A stretch of 64,000 bases of DNA, taken from CAVQGZ01 sp963714455. GTDB taxonomy: Bacteria > Actinomycetota > Actinomycetes > Jiangellales > Jiangellaceae. A program made the position numbers and the translations under genes. The stretch lies in contig CAVQON010000020.1 in the NCBI GenBank assembly GCA_963714455.1, positions 434,001-498,000 of the forward strand, read 5' to 3'. How positions within the stretch are numbered: the first letter of the stretch is position 1; the number at the start of each line of letters is the position of its first letter. Below the pieces are notes generated by a model. The model worked only from the letters and a program-made list of their open reading frames with translations, did not search any database and was not told the origin of the DNA. Positions 16,857-26,707 of this stretch are shown piece by piece.

Positions 16857-17855
16857 GTGACCGACGTTCGATCGCTCGATGACGTTCTTGCCGAGGCCGA
16901 TGGCGCCCTGAGCCGGGGGGAGTCCGCAGGTTCAGCGGTCGTCCCCACGGGCTTCGGGATGCTCGACACGTACCTCGGTGGCGGGCTTCGCTCGGGGGAG
17001 CTTGCCCTGCTCGGCGGACCGCAGGGCCTCGGCAAGACGACGTTCGCCCTGCAGGTTCTGCGTCACGTCGTCCGCGACGGGGGCCGCGGCATGTACTTCT
17101 CGTTCGAGCACGACGCGCCCACAGTGGTTCAGCGCCTGATCGCCGCCGAGGCGGGCGAGGCGATGGGTATGGACGCCGTTCCGCTGCGCCTGGTTCGCGA
17201 CGCCATGGAGAACCGCGATGGCAAGACCGGCGATCTGTCGGCTCGCCTTCGCTCAATCCCGGGTGCGGCGGAGGCTGTCGACGTCGTCCGCGGCTTCGCG
17301 GAGAGACTCGCCGTCGTCCGCTGCAGCGGCTCGTCGACCGACCTCGGCGCGATTCGGTCGGCTATCGAGCAGTTCTCGACCGATGATGCGCCAGCCCCGC
17401 TCGTGGTGATCGACTACTTGCAGAAGGTGCCGGTCCCGGGTGGGTCGGACGCTGAGGACGAGCGGGTGACAATCGTGGTGGAGGGGCTGAAGGACCTGTC
17501 GCTTGACCTCGAGGTCCCGATCCTCGCCATCGTCGCGGCGGAGAAGGAAGGCTTGACGGCCGGCAAGCGACTGCGTGTGCACCATCTTCGCGGGTCGTCG
17601 GCGCTGGCGTACGAGCCCGACGTGGTGCTGGTGCTCAACGACAAGTTCGACGTCGTCGCCCGCCACCACCTGGTGTTCAACACCTCGAACGCGGAGCGTT
17701 ACCGGTCGTGGGCCGTGCTGACGATCGAGAAGAACCGATCCGGGGTCGATCGCATCGACATCGAGTTTCGCAAGCGCTTCGAGCAGTCACGGTTCGAGGT
17801 GGACGGCCAGCCGGTGGAGGAGCAGCTCGTCGACGAGCGGGTGTTCGTCGAGTAG
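16857..17855 (+). CDS. DnaB-like RecA-fold ATPase
   Basis: A 332-residue ATPase resembling the C-terminal domain of replicative helicase DnaB without its N-terminal domain. It has FGMLDTYLGGGLRSGELALLGG, Walker A GGPQGLGKTTFAL, a GMYFSFEHD motif, Walker B with the DnaB-specific IDYLQK, and a C-terminal LRGSSALAYEPDVVLVL block like the DnaB arginine-finger region. AAGGA lies 9 nt before the GTG at 16857. It is divergent from the histidine kinase gene and convergent with the receiver-GAF gene inside the Tad locus. Function is unknown; DNA unwinding is not proven. Confidence 0.75.
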   Translation: MTDVRSLDDVLAEADGALSRGESAGSAVVPTGFGMLDTYLGGGLRSGELALLGGPQGLGKTTFALQVLRHVVRDGGRGMYFSFEHDAPTVVQRLIAAEAGEAMGMDAVPLRLVRDAMENRDGKTGDLSARLRSIPGAAEAVDVVRGFAERLAVVRCSGSSTDLGAIRSAIEQFSTDDAPAPLVVIDYLQKVPVPGGSDAEDERVTIVVEGLKDLSLDLEVPILAIVAAEKEGLTAGKRLRVHHLRGSSALAYEPDVVLVLNDKFDVVARHHLVFNTSNAERYRSWAVLTIEKNRSGVDRIDIEFRKRFEQSRFEVDGQPVEEQLVDERVFVE

Positions 17856-17870
17856 GCGAACGCGGGCGTG

Positions 17871-18788
17871 TCAGGGGTAGTCCTGGTAGCGAGCCAGGCG
17901 TCGCGCAAGAGTGCGCAGGGCGAGTGCGTCGTCCATGGCCGGCTCGGCCTCGGTCATCAGCGCAGCCCAGACGGGTCAGATCCGGTGGCGCTGAACTCCC
18001 CGGCTGCTCGGCCCGCGATCACGATGATCTCGAGGCGTTGATTCGTCGCGATCACCAGTGCTGCCGGGAGGCCAGCGGAGCGTTCATCAGGCGGGACTCG
18101 TGCGACGTCAGACCGGTCGATCACCGCACCGCGCATGTGCGTCATCATCTGCGTGACGAGCCAGTGATCGGGTTCGACGACGATCCGCTCCTCCAGCGGC
18201 CGCACACCGACGCCACCGGACACCCGCCACACCCGGTCGTCGGGCACGAGGAGCGCGACAGCGTCGGCACCGACGGCCTCTGCAGCCTGCTCGCAGACCG
18301 CGTGGCTGACCTCTTCCAGGCCGAGCAGGTCGTCGACCCCCGCCAACAGGGCATCGACGTGGCGTTGAGCGACGTCCACGCCCGCCGGACCTGCCGACGC
18401 CGCGGTGCCGCCCGTGGGGTCCAGGCCACTCGCCGACGAGCGGGCACGATCGGTGTCGTGGCTGCCGACAGCGCAGCCAGGACTGACGCTCGCGACAGTG
18501 GTGGCGTCAGCGTCGCACAGACGCTGAGGTCGGTGACGACCCACTCAGGGGCGTCATGCTCGACGACGACGATCGGAAGACGCACCCTGTCGAGCGTTGC
18601 AGGTGCTCGACGACGGCGGTCGCGAGGTCGAGGTCGGGAAGGTCGATCAGCGCCACGTCGGCGCCCGGGCTGCCGCCGCTCTCGACCCAGCCTCGAGCGT
18701 CGCCCGGGCGCGCTTCGACGACGTCGTGACCGGCCGACGCGATGATGGTGGCGAGGGTCGGTCCTCGGCTGGCGACGAGCACCTTCAT
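17871..18788 (-). pseudogene. receiver-like plus GAF-domain protein, three frameshifts
   Basis: Reassembled from four frames of about 306 residues in all. The first frame (from ATG 18788) reads MKVLVASRGPTLATIIASAG and ADVALIDLPDLDLATAVVEHL, a CheY-like start; the second continues LPIVVVEHDAPEWVVTDL; the third holds a GAF domain (LLGLEEVSHAVCEQAAEAVGADAVALLV to VIATNQRLEIIVIAG); the fourth ends MDDALALRTLARRLARYQDYP at 17871. Each change (near 18602, about 18440 and about 17975) is what one missing base would cause. It lies directly upstream of tadC on the tad strand, so it may be a regulator of that locus. Confidence 0.65.
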
Positions 18789-18804
18789 GGGTTGACCGTA
18801 CTGG

Positions 18805-19751
18805 TCAGAGGGCGGTGACGAAGTTGCGAACGATCGAGATGACGGCCGGCCCGATGATGATGATGAACAAGGCGGGGAGGATGCAGAAGATCAGCGGGAA
18901 GAGGATCTTCACCGGAACCTGCTGCGCCTTCTCCTCGGCGCGCTGCCGACGCTTGATGCGCATCTCCCTGGCCTGGACGCGCAAGACGTTGGCGATCGGG
19001 ATACCGAACGAGTCGGCCTGCACCATCGCCGTGACGAATGCGCGCAGCTCGTCGACGTCGGTGCGCTCGCCCAGGTCGCGCAGCGCCTCGGATCGGCCGC
19101 GTCCGATCTGCATCTCTGAGAGCACTCGGAAGAACTCCTCGGCGAGCGGTCCCTGGGTGTTCTTGGCCACCTGAGCCAGGGCGGCGTCGAAGGCCAGACC
19201 GGCCTCGACCGAGATGGTGAGCAGGTCGAGAGCGTCTGGTAGCTCCTTGAGTATCTGCTCGGAGCGGTTGTAGCCCATCTGGTACAGGACCAGGTTGGGC
19301 AAGAAGTAGCCGAGAACCACTCCTCCGGCTGCGATCAGCAACGTGATCGCCCACGACGTGTCGAAGACCAGCCAGGGGACGACCAGGCCGAGGATGCCGA
19401 TGATGACCATCCCGAGCACCTTGTAGGCGAGAACCCGGTCGACGTCCCAGCCCTCGGGGTTGCCGGCCAGGGTCAGGCGCCTTCTGATGCGGTCGGTCTG
19501 GTCAGCCGGGGTGAAGCGGCGACCGAGATCGGCGACTCGTGCGAAGGACGGGGTCATCACCCGTTCTCCGAACGGACGATCGAGCTCGTTGGCCCGCAGG
19601 TCGGGCCCCGCCGGTCGAGGGCATCGATGGCAGCCAGCGATCGGCCGACCGCGGCCCGCTGGCCTCCGCCGTGCGCCAAGGCAAGGATGGCGACCGAGAC
19701 GCCGACGAAGATCGCGCCCAGACCGAGCGCAAGAACCAGAGCCGAGTCCAT
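18805..19751 (-). pseudogene. tadC: TadC-like pilus assembly membrane protein, one frameshift
   Basis: Type II secretion system F-domain protein of the Tad platform. The first frame from ATG 19751 gives an N-terminal TM helix (LVLALGLGAIFVGVSVAILAL) and AAVGRSLAAIDALDRRG; the rest is in another frame from about 19610: helices around residue 110-150, the GSPF motif ELPDALDLLTISVEAGLAFDAAL, LRAFVTAMVQADSFGIPIANVL, RAEEKAQQVPVKILFPLIFCILPALFIII. One missing G in the GGGG at about 19605-19610 explains the break. ATG 19557 would give a 250-residue protein lacking the first helix. It follows tadB by 3 nt. Confidence 0.85.
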
Positions 19752-19754
19752 CGC

Positions 19755-21725
19755 CTAGACCTCCACGTTGACGATCTTGCGCATCCACAGGGTCCCGACC
19801 AGCATCAGGACTGCCCCGACGCCGAGCATGATCCATCCGAGGATGTCGTTGATGAGCGGGGAGAGGTAGTCCGGATTCGTGATCAGCAGGTACAGCCCGA
19901 ACAGGACGGGGAGCAGGCCCAGGATCCACGCCGAGAGCCGGCCCTCCGCGGACAGCACCTGCACCTGGCGTCGTAGCTGCTCTCTTTCCCGCAAGGTGGC
20001 GGCCACCGTGGTGAGCAGCTCGGCCAGGTTGCCGCCGACCTGACGCTGGATGCGGATGGCCATGACGACCCACAAGAAGTCTCGGCTCTGCATCCGGTCG
20101 GCGACCTCGTCCAACGCGTCCTCGAGGGGGACGCCCAGACGTGACTCCACCAGGGCACGGTTGAACTCGGTCGAGATCGGGTCGATGCCTTCGCGCACGA
20201 CGGTGTCGACGGCTTGCGGGAGGGAGTAGCCGGCCGACATGCTGCCGGCCATGAGCTGAAGGGTGTTGGGGAGCTGAGTCAAGAACTTGCTGCGCCGCCG
20301 GTCGGCCTTGACGCTCAAGAAGGCGAACGGCAGGAGCACGCCGAGCGCGAGGCCGATCAGCGCTGGGATCAGGTTGAAGCTGAAGATGAGCAGGAAGAGG
20401 AGGCCGCCGCCGATCGCGGCGGCCATGTGGACGAGCACCCATTCCGCCGGTCGCAGCGGAAGGCCGGCGGCGTCGAGCTTGAGCGCCAGGCTGTCTTCGA
20501 AGTCCCGCTTCTTGACCATGCGATCGGCGTACTCGACGGCGTTCCGGACGGCCGTGCTGGTGCCGAGGGCAGTGGTCGTCGTTCGTTCCTCCGACTCCTT
20601 GCGCGGTCGCCCGCCGGTGAGGCTGTAGATCGACAGTCGACCGCTCACCTCGTCCTCCGGCCGAGTCTTCGTCCCGCCGAACGCGATCCAGAGCAGCGCC
20701 GCGAAGCCGACGCCGACGCCGACGATTCCGAGGATCCCGGCCCACCGGGGAAGACCTTCTGGCGCCGGAGGGACCTCGACCGGGCCGTAGTTGACCGGTG
20801 GCGCGGGACGGGCTTGCTCGACCCCGGCACCGATGGAGACGAACGAGGTGGCGCTGATCGTCTCCTCGCCCACCGCCGCGGTCACCTCGAGGTTGGCGTT
20901 GGCGGCCGTGAAGTCCTCGGGAACCGTGGCGGTGATCACCAGCTCGTTGGTGAACGCCTGAGCTGCCACGTCGAAGGCAGCGGCGAGCTGATCGGCGTCA
21001 TTCGCCGATGCGACCGTTCCTCCTGTCGCGGCGGTGATCTGCGTCAATGCCGAGACGGCTTCTTCCGCTCCGTCACCGAGCGCGATGGCATCGACCTGGG
21101 CACCTGCCTCGCGAACCCCGGTGACTGTCGACGGCAGGTCGGACTCGCTGATCGTGTCTCCGCCGTCGGAGAGCACGATGGTCGACCGGACGCCCTCGTC
21201 ACCCGTGGCGGCGACCGCCTCCAGCACGGCGTCGTACAGGGCGGTGTCACCGGCCGGCTGAAGGCCTGCGATCGCCTGACGAACTGGTCCTCGCTTGCGC
21301 GTGGGGGCGACGACCACCTGAGGTTCGTTGGCGAACGCGACAAGGCCGGCGAACACCTCGTCGGGCAGCTGGTCGACGAACGACGTCGCTGCGTCGCGAG
21401 CAGCCTCGATCTTGCCGTCCTCGGCCATGCTGCCGCTGGTGTCCAAGGCGAGCATCACCGTCCGGCGCGGTGGCGTCGCCGCCTCGGTCACCGGCACGAC
21501 GGTGACATCGACCGGCTCGCCGTCCAGCGTCACGGCCACCGAGTCAGGGTCGATGCTCGTCTCCGGCGGAAGGTCCACGCCGGAGAACGTCAGGGTCACG
21601 TCGTCGCCGGTCGAGCTGATGGACGAGATCCGTCCGGACGGCTGGGCCGTGGCCGTCAACGCGGGCACCATGACCAGAGCCACCGTGGCGGCCACGGCGG
21701 CGCTCAGGCGGCGCGCTCGGGTCAT
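19755..21725 (-). CDS. tadB: vWA domain-TadB fusion protein
   Basis: A 656-residue protein joining a secreted von Willebrand A domain to a TadB platform protein. Order: signal peptide (cleavage near TATAQP), a short beta domain, the vWA domain with a complete MIDAS start DTSGSM at residues 95-100 and a second metal residue in STIVLSDGGD, a TM helix near 325-345, then a TadB F-domain with FLTQLPNTLQLMAGSMSAGYSLPQAVDTV and several C-terminal helices. TadB is the membrane platform for pilus assembly; the vWA part, outside the membrane, may bind pilin or wall. It overlaps the tadA stop by 4 nt. Confidence 0.9.
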   Translation of the reverse strand: MTRARRLSAAVAATVALVMVPALTATAQPSGRISSISSTGDDVTLTFSGVDLPPETSIDPDSVAVTLDGEPVDVTVVPVTEAATPPRRTVMLALDTSGSMAEDGKIEAARDAATSFVDQLPDEVFAGLVAFANEPQVVVAPTRKRGPVRQAIAGLQPAGDTALYDAVLEAVAATGDEGVRSTIVLSDGGDTISESDLPSTVTGVREAGAQVDAIALGDGAEEAVSALTQITAATGGTVASANDADQLAAAFDVAAQAFTNELVITATVPEDFTAANANLEVTAAVGEETISATSFVSIGAGVEQARPAPPVNYGPVEVPPAPEGLPRWAGILGIVGVGVGFAALLWIAFGGTKTRPEDEVSGRLSIYSLTGGRPRKESEERTTTTALGTSTAVRNAVEYADRMVKKRDFEDSLALKLDAAGLPLRPAEWVLVHMAAAIGGGLLFLLIFSFNLIPALIGLALGVLLPFAFLSVKADRRRSKFLTQLPNTLQLMAGSMSAGYSLPQAVDTVVREGIDPISTEFNRALVESRLGVPLEDALDEVADRMQSRDFLWVVMAIRIQRQVGGNLAELLTTVAATLREREQLRRQVQVLSAEGRLSAWILGLLPVLFGLYLLITNPDYLSPLINDILGWIMLGVGAVLMLVGTLWMRKIVNVEV

Positions 21726-23101
21726 ACCCCCACCCGCTCGAAGGAGAAGATCCTGGGATCGACCTTGACGCCGGCCGCGGCGATCTTGTCGAGGAACTTG
21801 GGTCGCAGCCCGGTCGTCTTGAGCCGCCCGAGCGGGTGGCCCTCCTCGTCGTAGCCGGCGGCGTAGTCGAAGGCGAAGATGTCTTGCAGGGTGATCGTGT
21901 CGCCCTCCATCCCCACGACCTCGGTGATCTTGGTGACGTGGCGCGAGCCGTCCTTGAACCGGCTCTGGTGCACGATCAGGTCGATGGCGCTGGCGATCTG
22001 CTCGCGGATGGCGCGCACCGGCAGGTCGAAGCCGGCCATGAGCACCATCGTCTCGACGCGGGACAGAGTGTCGCGGGGTGAGTTGGAGTGGACGGTACAG
22101 ATGGACCCGTCGTGGCCGGTGTTCATCGCCTGGAGCATGTCGAGAGCGGCGGCGTCGCGGATCTCACCGACGACGATCCGGTCCGGACGCATGCGCAGCG
22201 AGTTGCGGACCAGGTCACGAATGGTCACCGCACCCTTGCCCTCGATGTTGGGCGGACGCGACTCCAACCGCAGCACGTGGTCCTGGTGCAGCTGGAGCTC
22301 GGCGGCGTCCTCGATCGTCACGATGCGCTCGCCGGCAGGGATGAACGACGACAGCACGTTCAGCGTCGTCGTCTTGCCGGCGCCGGTGCCGCCGGACACG
22401 AGGATGTTCAGGTCGCCCTTCACGCACTTGGCGAGGAAGTCCGACACCGAACGTGTCATGGTGCCGAAGCCGACGAGGTCGTCGGAGGTGTACGGGTCAG
22501 CAGAGAAGCGGCGGATCGTCAGGTAAGCACCGTCGATCGCCAGCGGCGGGATGACCGCGTTGACGCGGCTGCCGTCGGGCAGGCGAGCGTCCACCATCGG
22601 GCTCGCCTCGTCGACCCGCCGGCCGATCCGCCCGACGATCTTGTCGATGACGCGACGAAGGTGCGTCTCGTCGGCGAACCGGGCATCGGTCTTGTGCAGA
22701 AGACCGTTGCGCTCGATCCAGATCGTGTCGTAGGTGTTGACCATCACCTCGGTGAGCTCCGGGTCGCGCAGGTACGGCTCGAGCGGTCCGTAGCCGAGGA
22801 TGTCGTCGGCGATCTCCTGGGTGACGCGCGCCCGGTCCGCAGTGGTGAGCGGCGCATCCTCCAGCGCGAGCACCTCTTGCAGCGACCGACGGACGCGCTG
22901 CTCGAGCTCGGTCTCGGTCATCCGCGAGTCGTACAGCTTGGGCCCGAGGGTGTCGACGAGCTGTTGGTGCACCTTGCGCTTCAGGTCTGCGAACGGGTCG
23001 CTGGGCACGCGTGTCTTGGGCTTGGCACCGGAGCTGGTCGGCGCGGCCTCCGCGGCGTCACGTTCGCGTCGTACCTGCGCGAGGCGGTCGGCGAGACTCA
23101 T
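21722..23101 (-). CDS. tadA: Tad/CpaF-family secretion ATPase
   Basis: Hexameric motor ATPase that powers Flp pilus assembly in the cytoplasm. The 459-residue protein has the CpaF N-terminal region, the ATPase core with Walker A SGGTGAGKTTTLN, the Asp box IVTIEDAAELQL, Walker B-like RIVVGEIRDAAALDML and the His box GHDGSICTVHSNSP. ATG 23101 gives a normal N-terminus. The stop overlaps the downstream fusion gene start, and the start overlaps the tadZ stop, so translation is coupled along the whole operon. Confidence 0.95.
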   Translation of the reverse strand: MSLADRLAQVRRERDAAEAAPTSSGAKPKTRVPSDPFADLKRKVHQQLVDTLGPKLYDSRMTETELEQRVRRSLQEVLALEDAPLTTADRARVTQEIADDILGYGPLEPYLRDPELTEVMVNTYDTIWIERNGLLHKTDARFADETHLRRVIDKIVGRIGRRVDEASPMVDARLPDGSRVNAVIPPLAIDGAYLTIRRFSADPYTSDDLVGFGTMTRSVSDFLAKCVKGDLNILVSGGTGAGKTTTLNVLSSFIPAGERIVTIEDAAELQLHQDHVLRLESRPPNIEGKGAVTIRDLVRNSLRMRPDRIVVGEIRDAAALDMLQAMNTGHDGSICTVHSNSPRDTLSRVETMVLMAGFDLPVRAIREQIASAIDLIVHQSRFKDGSRHVTKITEVVGMEGDTITLQDIFAFDYAAGYDEEGHPLGRLKTTGLRPKFLDKIAAAGVKVDPRIFSFERVGV

Positions 23102-24288
23102 GCGGGGCTACCTCCTCGTTGACGGAACATGCTGCGCTTGCTGGACGCCGGCTCGTTGAGCTGGCTGGCGACGTGCGGAAGATGTGTGGCGGCAAGCGAG
23201 CGGATCGCCTGGGACACCGGGTGCCGCGGCGCATCCACGGTGATGGCCACGCCCCGGTTCGTCGCTGCGGGCACCTCGCGGGACGAGGGCACACGCGCGG
23301 CGATGGGGACCTTGATGGCCTTCTGGACGTCGGAGACGGTGATGCCCACCTTCGCGTCCGCCCGGTTGACCACGACCTCGAGCTTGTCGGCCGGGAAGCC
23401 GATGTAGTTGAGCGTCTCGATCGACACCTTGAGGTTCTTGATCGCGGGCACGTCCAGCGTCGTCAGGATGAGCAGCAGGTCGGTGCGGTCGAACGCAGCC
23501 AGGGTGGTGTCGTCGAAGGCCGGTGGGGTGTCGACGATGACGACGTCGAAGTCCGCGGCCAGCAGGTCGAGGATGCGGGTGACCAGGCCGGGGGAGATCG
23601 AGTCCTTGCTGTCCGGTCCTACCGGCGCGGCGAGCACCTGAAGGCCGGTGGCATGCTCGGTGAGCAGGTCGCGCAGCCCGTCGGCGTCCATGGAGGGCCC
23701 CATGGCGATGGCGTCGGCCAGCGTGTGCACGGGGACGAGCTGCAGCGCGATGCCGACGTCGCCGAACGCGAGGTCGAGGTCGACCAGGCAGACACGCTTG
23801 TCGGTCTCTGCGGCCAGCATGGCTGCCAGGTTGGTCGACACGGTTGTCTTGCCGCAGCCGCCCTTGGCGGAGAAGACGGTCACGACCGTGCCCCGCTGGG
23901 TGGCCGGCGACTCACCACCGTCGGACAGCACCCGCAGGTCGCTCGCCAGCGCCGTGGCCCGTTGAACAGCCTCGTTGAGGGCTTTGAGGTCACGCTCCTC
24001 GACGATCTCACGCACGCCGTTGCGCATCGCCTCGGACATCAGGGCCGTCTCGACGCGGCGCCGGACCAGGATCACGCTCAGAGTCGGTCGGGTGATCCGG
24101 TAGTCGGCCGCCAACCGGAACGCTCCGACGGAGTCGACGTTCGGGCCGATGACGACGACGTCTTCGTCGAGGTGGTTGCCGAGCGCGTCCCGGAGGGCGT
24201 CGAGGCTGGTCAGAAGGGTCGTCGACCGACCGAGGGCGCTGCCGAGCTCGGCAGCAGCGGCGGCGTTGGGCTCTGCGAGGAGTGTCAT
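23098..24288 (-). CDS. tadZ: TadZ/CpaE-like pilus localisation ATPase
   Basis: A MinD/ParA-type protein that places the Tad machine at the cell pole. The 396 residues comprise a receiver-like N-terminal domain lacking a clear phosphoacceptor site (DALGNHLDEDVVVIGPNVDS), and a ParA-like ATPase with the deviant Walker A FSAKGGCGKTTVSTNLA near residue 140, a switch region VCLVDLDLAFGDV and VVIVDTPPAFDD. It overlaps cpaB and tadA by 4 nt each. The ATPase motifs support the assignment strongly. Confidence 0.9.
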   Translation of the reverse strand: MTLLAEPNAAAAAELGSALGRSTTLLTSLDALRDALGNHLDEDVVVIGPNVDSVGAFRLAADYRITRPTLSVILVRRRVETALMSEAMRNGVREIVEERDLKALNEAVQRATALASDLRVLSDGGESPATQRGTVVTVFSAKGGCGKTTVSTNLAAMLAAETDKRVCLVDLDLAFGDVGIALQLVPVHTLADAIAMGPSMDADGLRDLLTEHATGLQVLAAPVGPDSKDSISPGLVTRILDLLAADFDVVIVDTPPAFDDTTLAAFDRTDLLLILTTLDVPAIKNLKVSIETLNYIGFPADKLEVVVNRADAKVGITVSDVQKAIKVPIAARVPSSREVPAATNRGVAITVDAPRHPVSQAIRSLAATHLPHVASQLNEPASSKRSMFRQRGGSPA

Positions 24289-25034
24289 CCGGTCAGCAGA
24301 TCCTCGAACCGCGTGACCTGGCCCGTCTCGGTCTCCGACGTGTCTGTCAGCAGGCCGAAGTAGAGCTGGCCCTGGCTCTGTGCCTGGACGATCTGCTGGG
24401 CCTCTGTCTGATCGACGGCGACCGTGAGGATGGCGAGCGGGATCTGCTCGGTGGTCTGGCCTTCGTCCGTCGTCGTGGTGCGGCTCACCAGCGTGGTCTG
24501 GCCGGCGGCGATCACCTCGACACGCGGGAGGATGACGGTGGTGAGCTGCTGCGGCGTCTCGCCCTCGGCATCGGCCTCCGGGGGAGTGGCCGTGAGGAAC
24601 ACAGCCACCTCGGAGCCAGGACCGACGAACCCGGCAACGCGCGCCGGGTCGGACAGCTGAAGGCTCACCGCCAGCTTGCCGTCCGGGATCGGCAGGGGAG
24701 CGGCCGAACCGAGCACGCCGAACTTCTGCTCGAGGATCTGCTCGCCGGCGTAGATGGGCGCCAGGGCGGTCAGGTCACGCACCGGCTCGATGCTCGACAG
24801 GGCCCCAGGGGCGACGGCGTCGGCGTTGATGGTCGCCAGGGTGAAGGAGCCGGCGGTCTCCGCCTGCCCCGCGGTCTGCCCCAAGGGAACGGTTTGGTTG
24901 GCGACCAGGACCTGAACCTGCTCCTGGTCTGCGGCAGCCTCGTTCTCGATGTTCTGCACGTAGAAGAACACTGCTGCTGCCCCCGCAGCCGCGAGGAGAA
25001 CCGCGACGATCAGCAGTACCAGCCGACGACTCAT
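24285..25034 (-). CDS. cpaB: CpaB/RcpC-like pilus assembly protein
   Basis: Membrane-anchored periplasmic-type protein of the Tad system. The 249 residues include an N-terminal TM helix (LLIVAVLLAAAGAAAVFFYV), an SAF-type domain (VLVANQTVPLGQ with an AGEQILEQKF strand) and the RcpC domain (LAVSLQLSDPARVAGFVGPGSEVAVFL). It is first in the tad operon on this strand. The 167 bp upstream to the ABC permease gene include AT-rich patches (about 25110-25130) that probably hold the operon promoter, but no clear -35/-10 pair could be fixed. Confidence 0.88.
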   Translation of the reverse strand: MSRRLVLLIVAVLLAAAGAAAVFFYVQNIENEAAADQEQVQVLVANQTVPLGQTAGQAETAGSFTLATINADAVAPGALSSIEPVRDLTALAPIYAGEQILEQKFGVLGSAAPLPIPDGKLAVSLQLSDPARVAGFVGPGSEVAVFLTATPPEADAEGETPQQLTTVILPRVEVIAAGQTTLVSRTTTTDEGQTTEQIPLAILTVAVDQTEAQQIVQAQSQGQLYFGLLTDTSETETGQVTRFEDLLTG

Positions 25035-25201
25035 GCGTCATCCCGTCTTGTCAGTCGGCGCGCGCAGACGAAGGGCGTCGGGCACCGAGCCCCCGCTACG
25101 TCAGCACCGATTCAGAAAAAGTAGCCAAGAGCAAACGCTAGGGCATGGGGAATACCGCCCACATCCTCCGTTCGTACCCGTTCAAGGCCTCATGTGCGGC
25201 C

Positions 25202-26707
25202 TTACCCGAACGCGACTCGGGTCACGACTCCTGCCCGGGTGCGGTCGTCGGCCCACTCACGCCCGGACACGACCAGATGCCGCCCCGCCAGTGCCACGAG
25301 TGCCAGCGCAAGAAGCAGGCCCGGCCATGGCGACTGGAGACGCACCACGATCGTGAACGCGATGCCGAGCATGGTCGCCATCGCGGCGAGCCGCGCGGAG
25401 TAGCCGGTCATGGCGGCCGGCGGCGCCGGGGTGTCGCGGGGGCCGCGCAGGTCGGCCTTGTGCGGTCGGCGGATGGACAGGCGCATCGCGAGGGCGACCG
25501 TCCAGGCGGTGCCGGCCAACCCTGCCGCGAGCACGACCGCGACATCGCCCGCACTCGGCGGGGTAGGCGAGCGCAGCCCCCCGAGCAGGACGGTCGTCAG
25601 CACGGCGGCCAGCACGACCTCAGCCGTCACCCGGGCCTTGGCGACGAACGCGGCTCGGGCCGCTCGGGGAGTGCTCTCCAGCCAAGCCGCCCCGGATCCG
25701 TCCAGGCAGAAGACGTTGACCCCGAAGAGCAGGGCGGCACCGGCCGCCACCAGGCTGGGCAGGATCGCCAGGTCGTCCCACGACATACCGCCGACGACGG
25801 CGGCGACGCCGGGGGCCACGCCGAGCACGACCACGCCTCGGCGGATGGGCCGCGACCGCCACACGCTCGCCCGATCGAGCGCCATCAACGTGCGCAGCTC
25901 GCCACTCGTCACTCGACGTCGTCGGACGGGCTTGCCTTCACCGGCAGCGACGGAGTCCTCACGACGCCGCAGCGTCCAGGCGGTGGTACGAAAGCCGGCG
26001 AACGTTCCCAGGACGACCGCGGCGAGCAGCCCCACGAGCCAGAGCCACGTGTTGGGACGGCCCGGCGCGACGAACGACACGACGAGGTCAGCGAGCGGTG
26101 AGGAGTCCAGCACCGACGCCAGTCGGCCCGAGACCGCGAGCCATCCCACGAGTGCGACAGCGCCGGCCGCGAACACCTCGGTGCCCCGGCGGCCGCGCCG
26201 GGTCTCGCGCACACCGGTGACCCACCACGACAACGCGAGCCCGAGCGCCGTGGTCGTCGCGACGAAGAGCATGAGCAACGGGAGTGCGACGACGAGGCCG
26301 GCCGCGCCGGGCGCCACGTAGCCGGTGATCCAGACCAGTGCGAGCAGCTGGACCGTCCAGGCGAGGTTGAACGGGGCCAGCAGCGCCGACCCGACGAAGA
26401 CGGCCCGGGGCGAGACGGGAAAGGCGACAAGGTGGGCGGCCGGCACGATCTCCGTTCCGCCACCGGTGGCGATGCCGCTGATGGCGGTGACGACCGCGAA
26501 GGCGAGCAAGACCGTCGGCAGGATGCTTCCCGCCTCGACGACGTAGACGTCCGGGGCAGCGGCTGCCGCTGCTGTGCCGCCGACCAGCAGCCCGAGCGCC
26601 ACCCCAGCGGCCGCCGTGGCACCGATGCGGGCTTTCGAGGTGCGAAGCATCTGCCAGCGCAGCAGAAGCAGCGCTCGCACCTGGCGGGTGGTCGTGCCGG
26701 GGCGCAC
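25202..26707 (-). CDS. ABC transporter permease
   Basis: A 501-residue membrane protein with about 12 hydrophobic segments, arranged as a long multi-span permease with a central hydrophilic stretch (RRREDSVAAGEGKPVRRRRVTSGELRTL). No substrate site can be read from the sequence. The GTG start at 26707 directly abuts the TAG of the ATPase gene upstream, so the two are coupled and form one exporter-type unit. It could export a drug, lipid or peptide; the sequence does not say which. Confidence 0.8.
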   Translation of the reverse strand: MRPGTTTRQVRALLLLRWQMLRTSKARIGATAAAGVALGLLVGGTAAAAAAPDVYVVEAGSILPTVLLAFAVVTAISGIATGGGTEIVPAAHLVAFPVSPRAVFVGSALLAPFNLAWTVQLLALVWITGYVAPGAAGLVVALPLLMLFVATTTALGLALSWWVTGVRETRRGRRGTEVFAAGAVALVGWLAVSGRLASVLDSSPLADLVVSFVAPGRPNTWLWLVGLLAAVVLGTFAGFRTTAWTLRRREDSVAAGEGKPVRRRRVTSGELRTLMALDRASVWRSRPIRRGVVVLGVAPGVAAVVGGMSWDDLAILPSLVAAGAALLFGVNVFCLDGSGAAWLESTPRAARAAFVAKARVTAEVVLAAVLTTVLLGGLRSPTPPSAGDVAVVLAAGLAGTAWTVALAMRLSIRRPHKADLRGPRDTPAPPAAMTGYSARLAAMATMLGIAFTIVVRLQSPWPGLLLALALVALAGRHLVVSGREWADDRTRAGVVTRVAFG

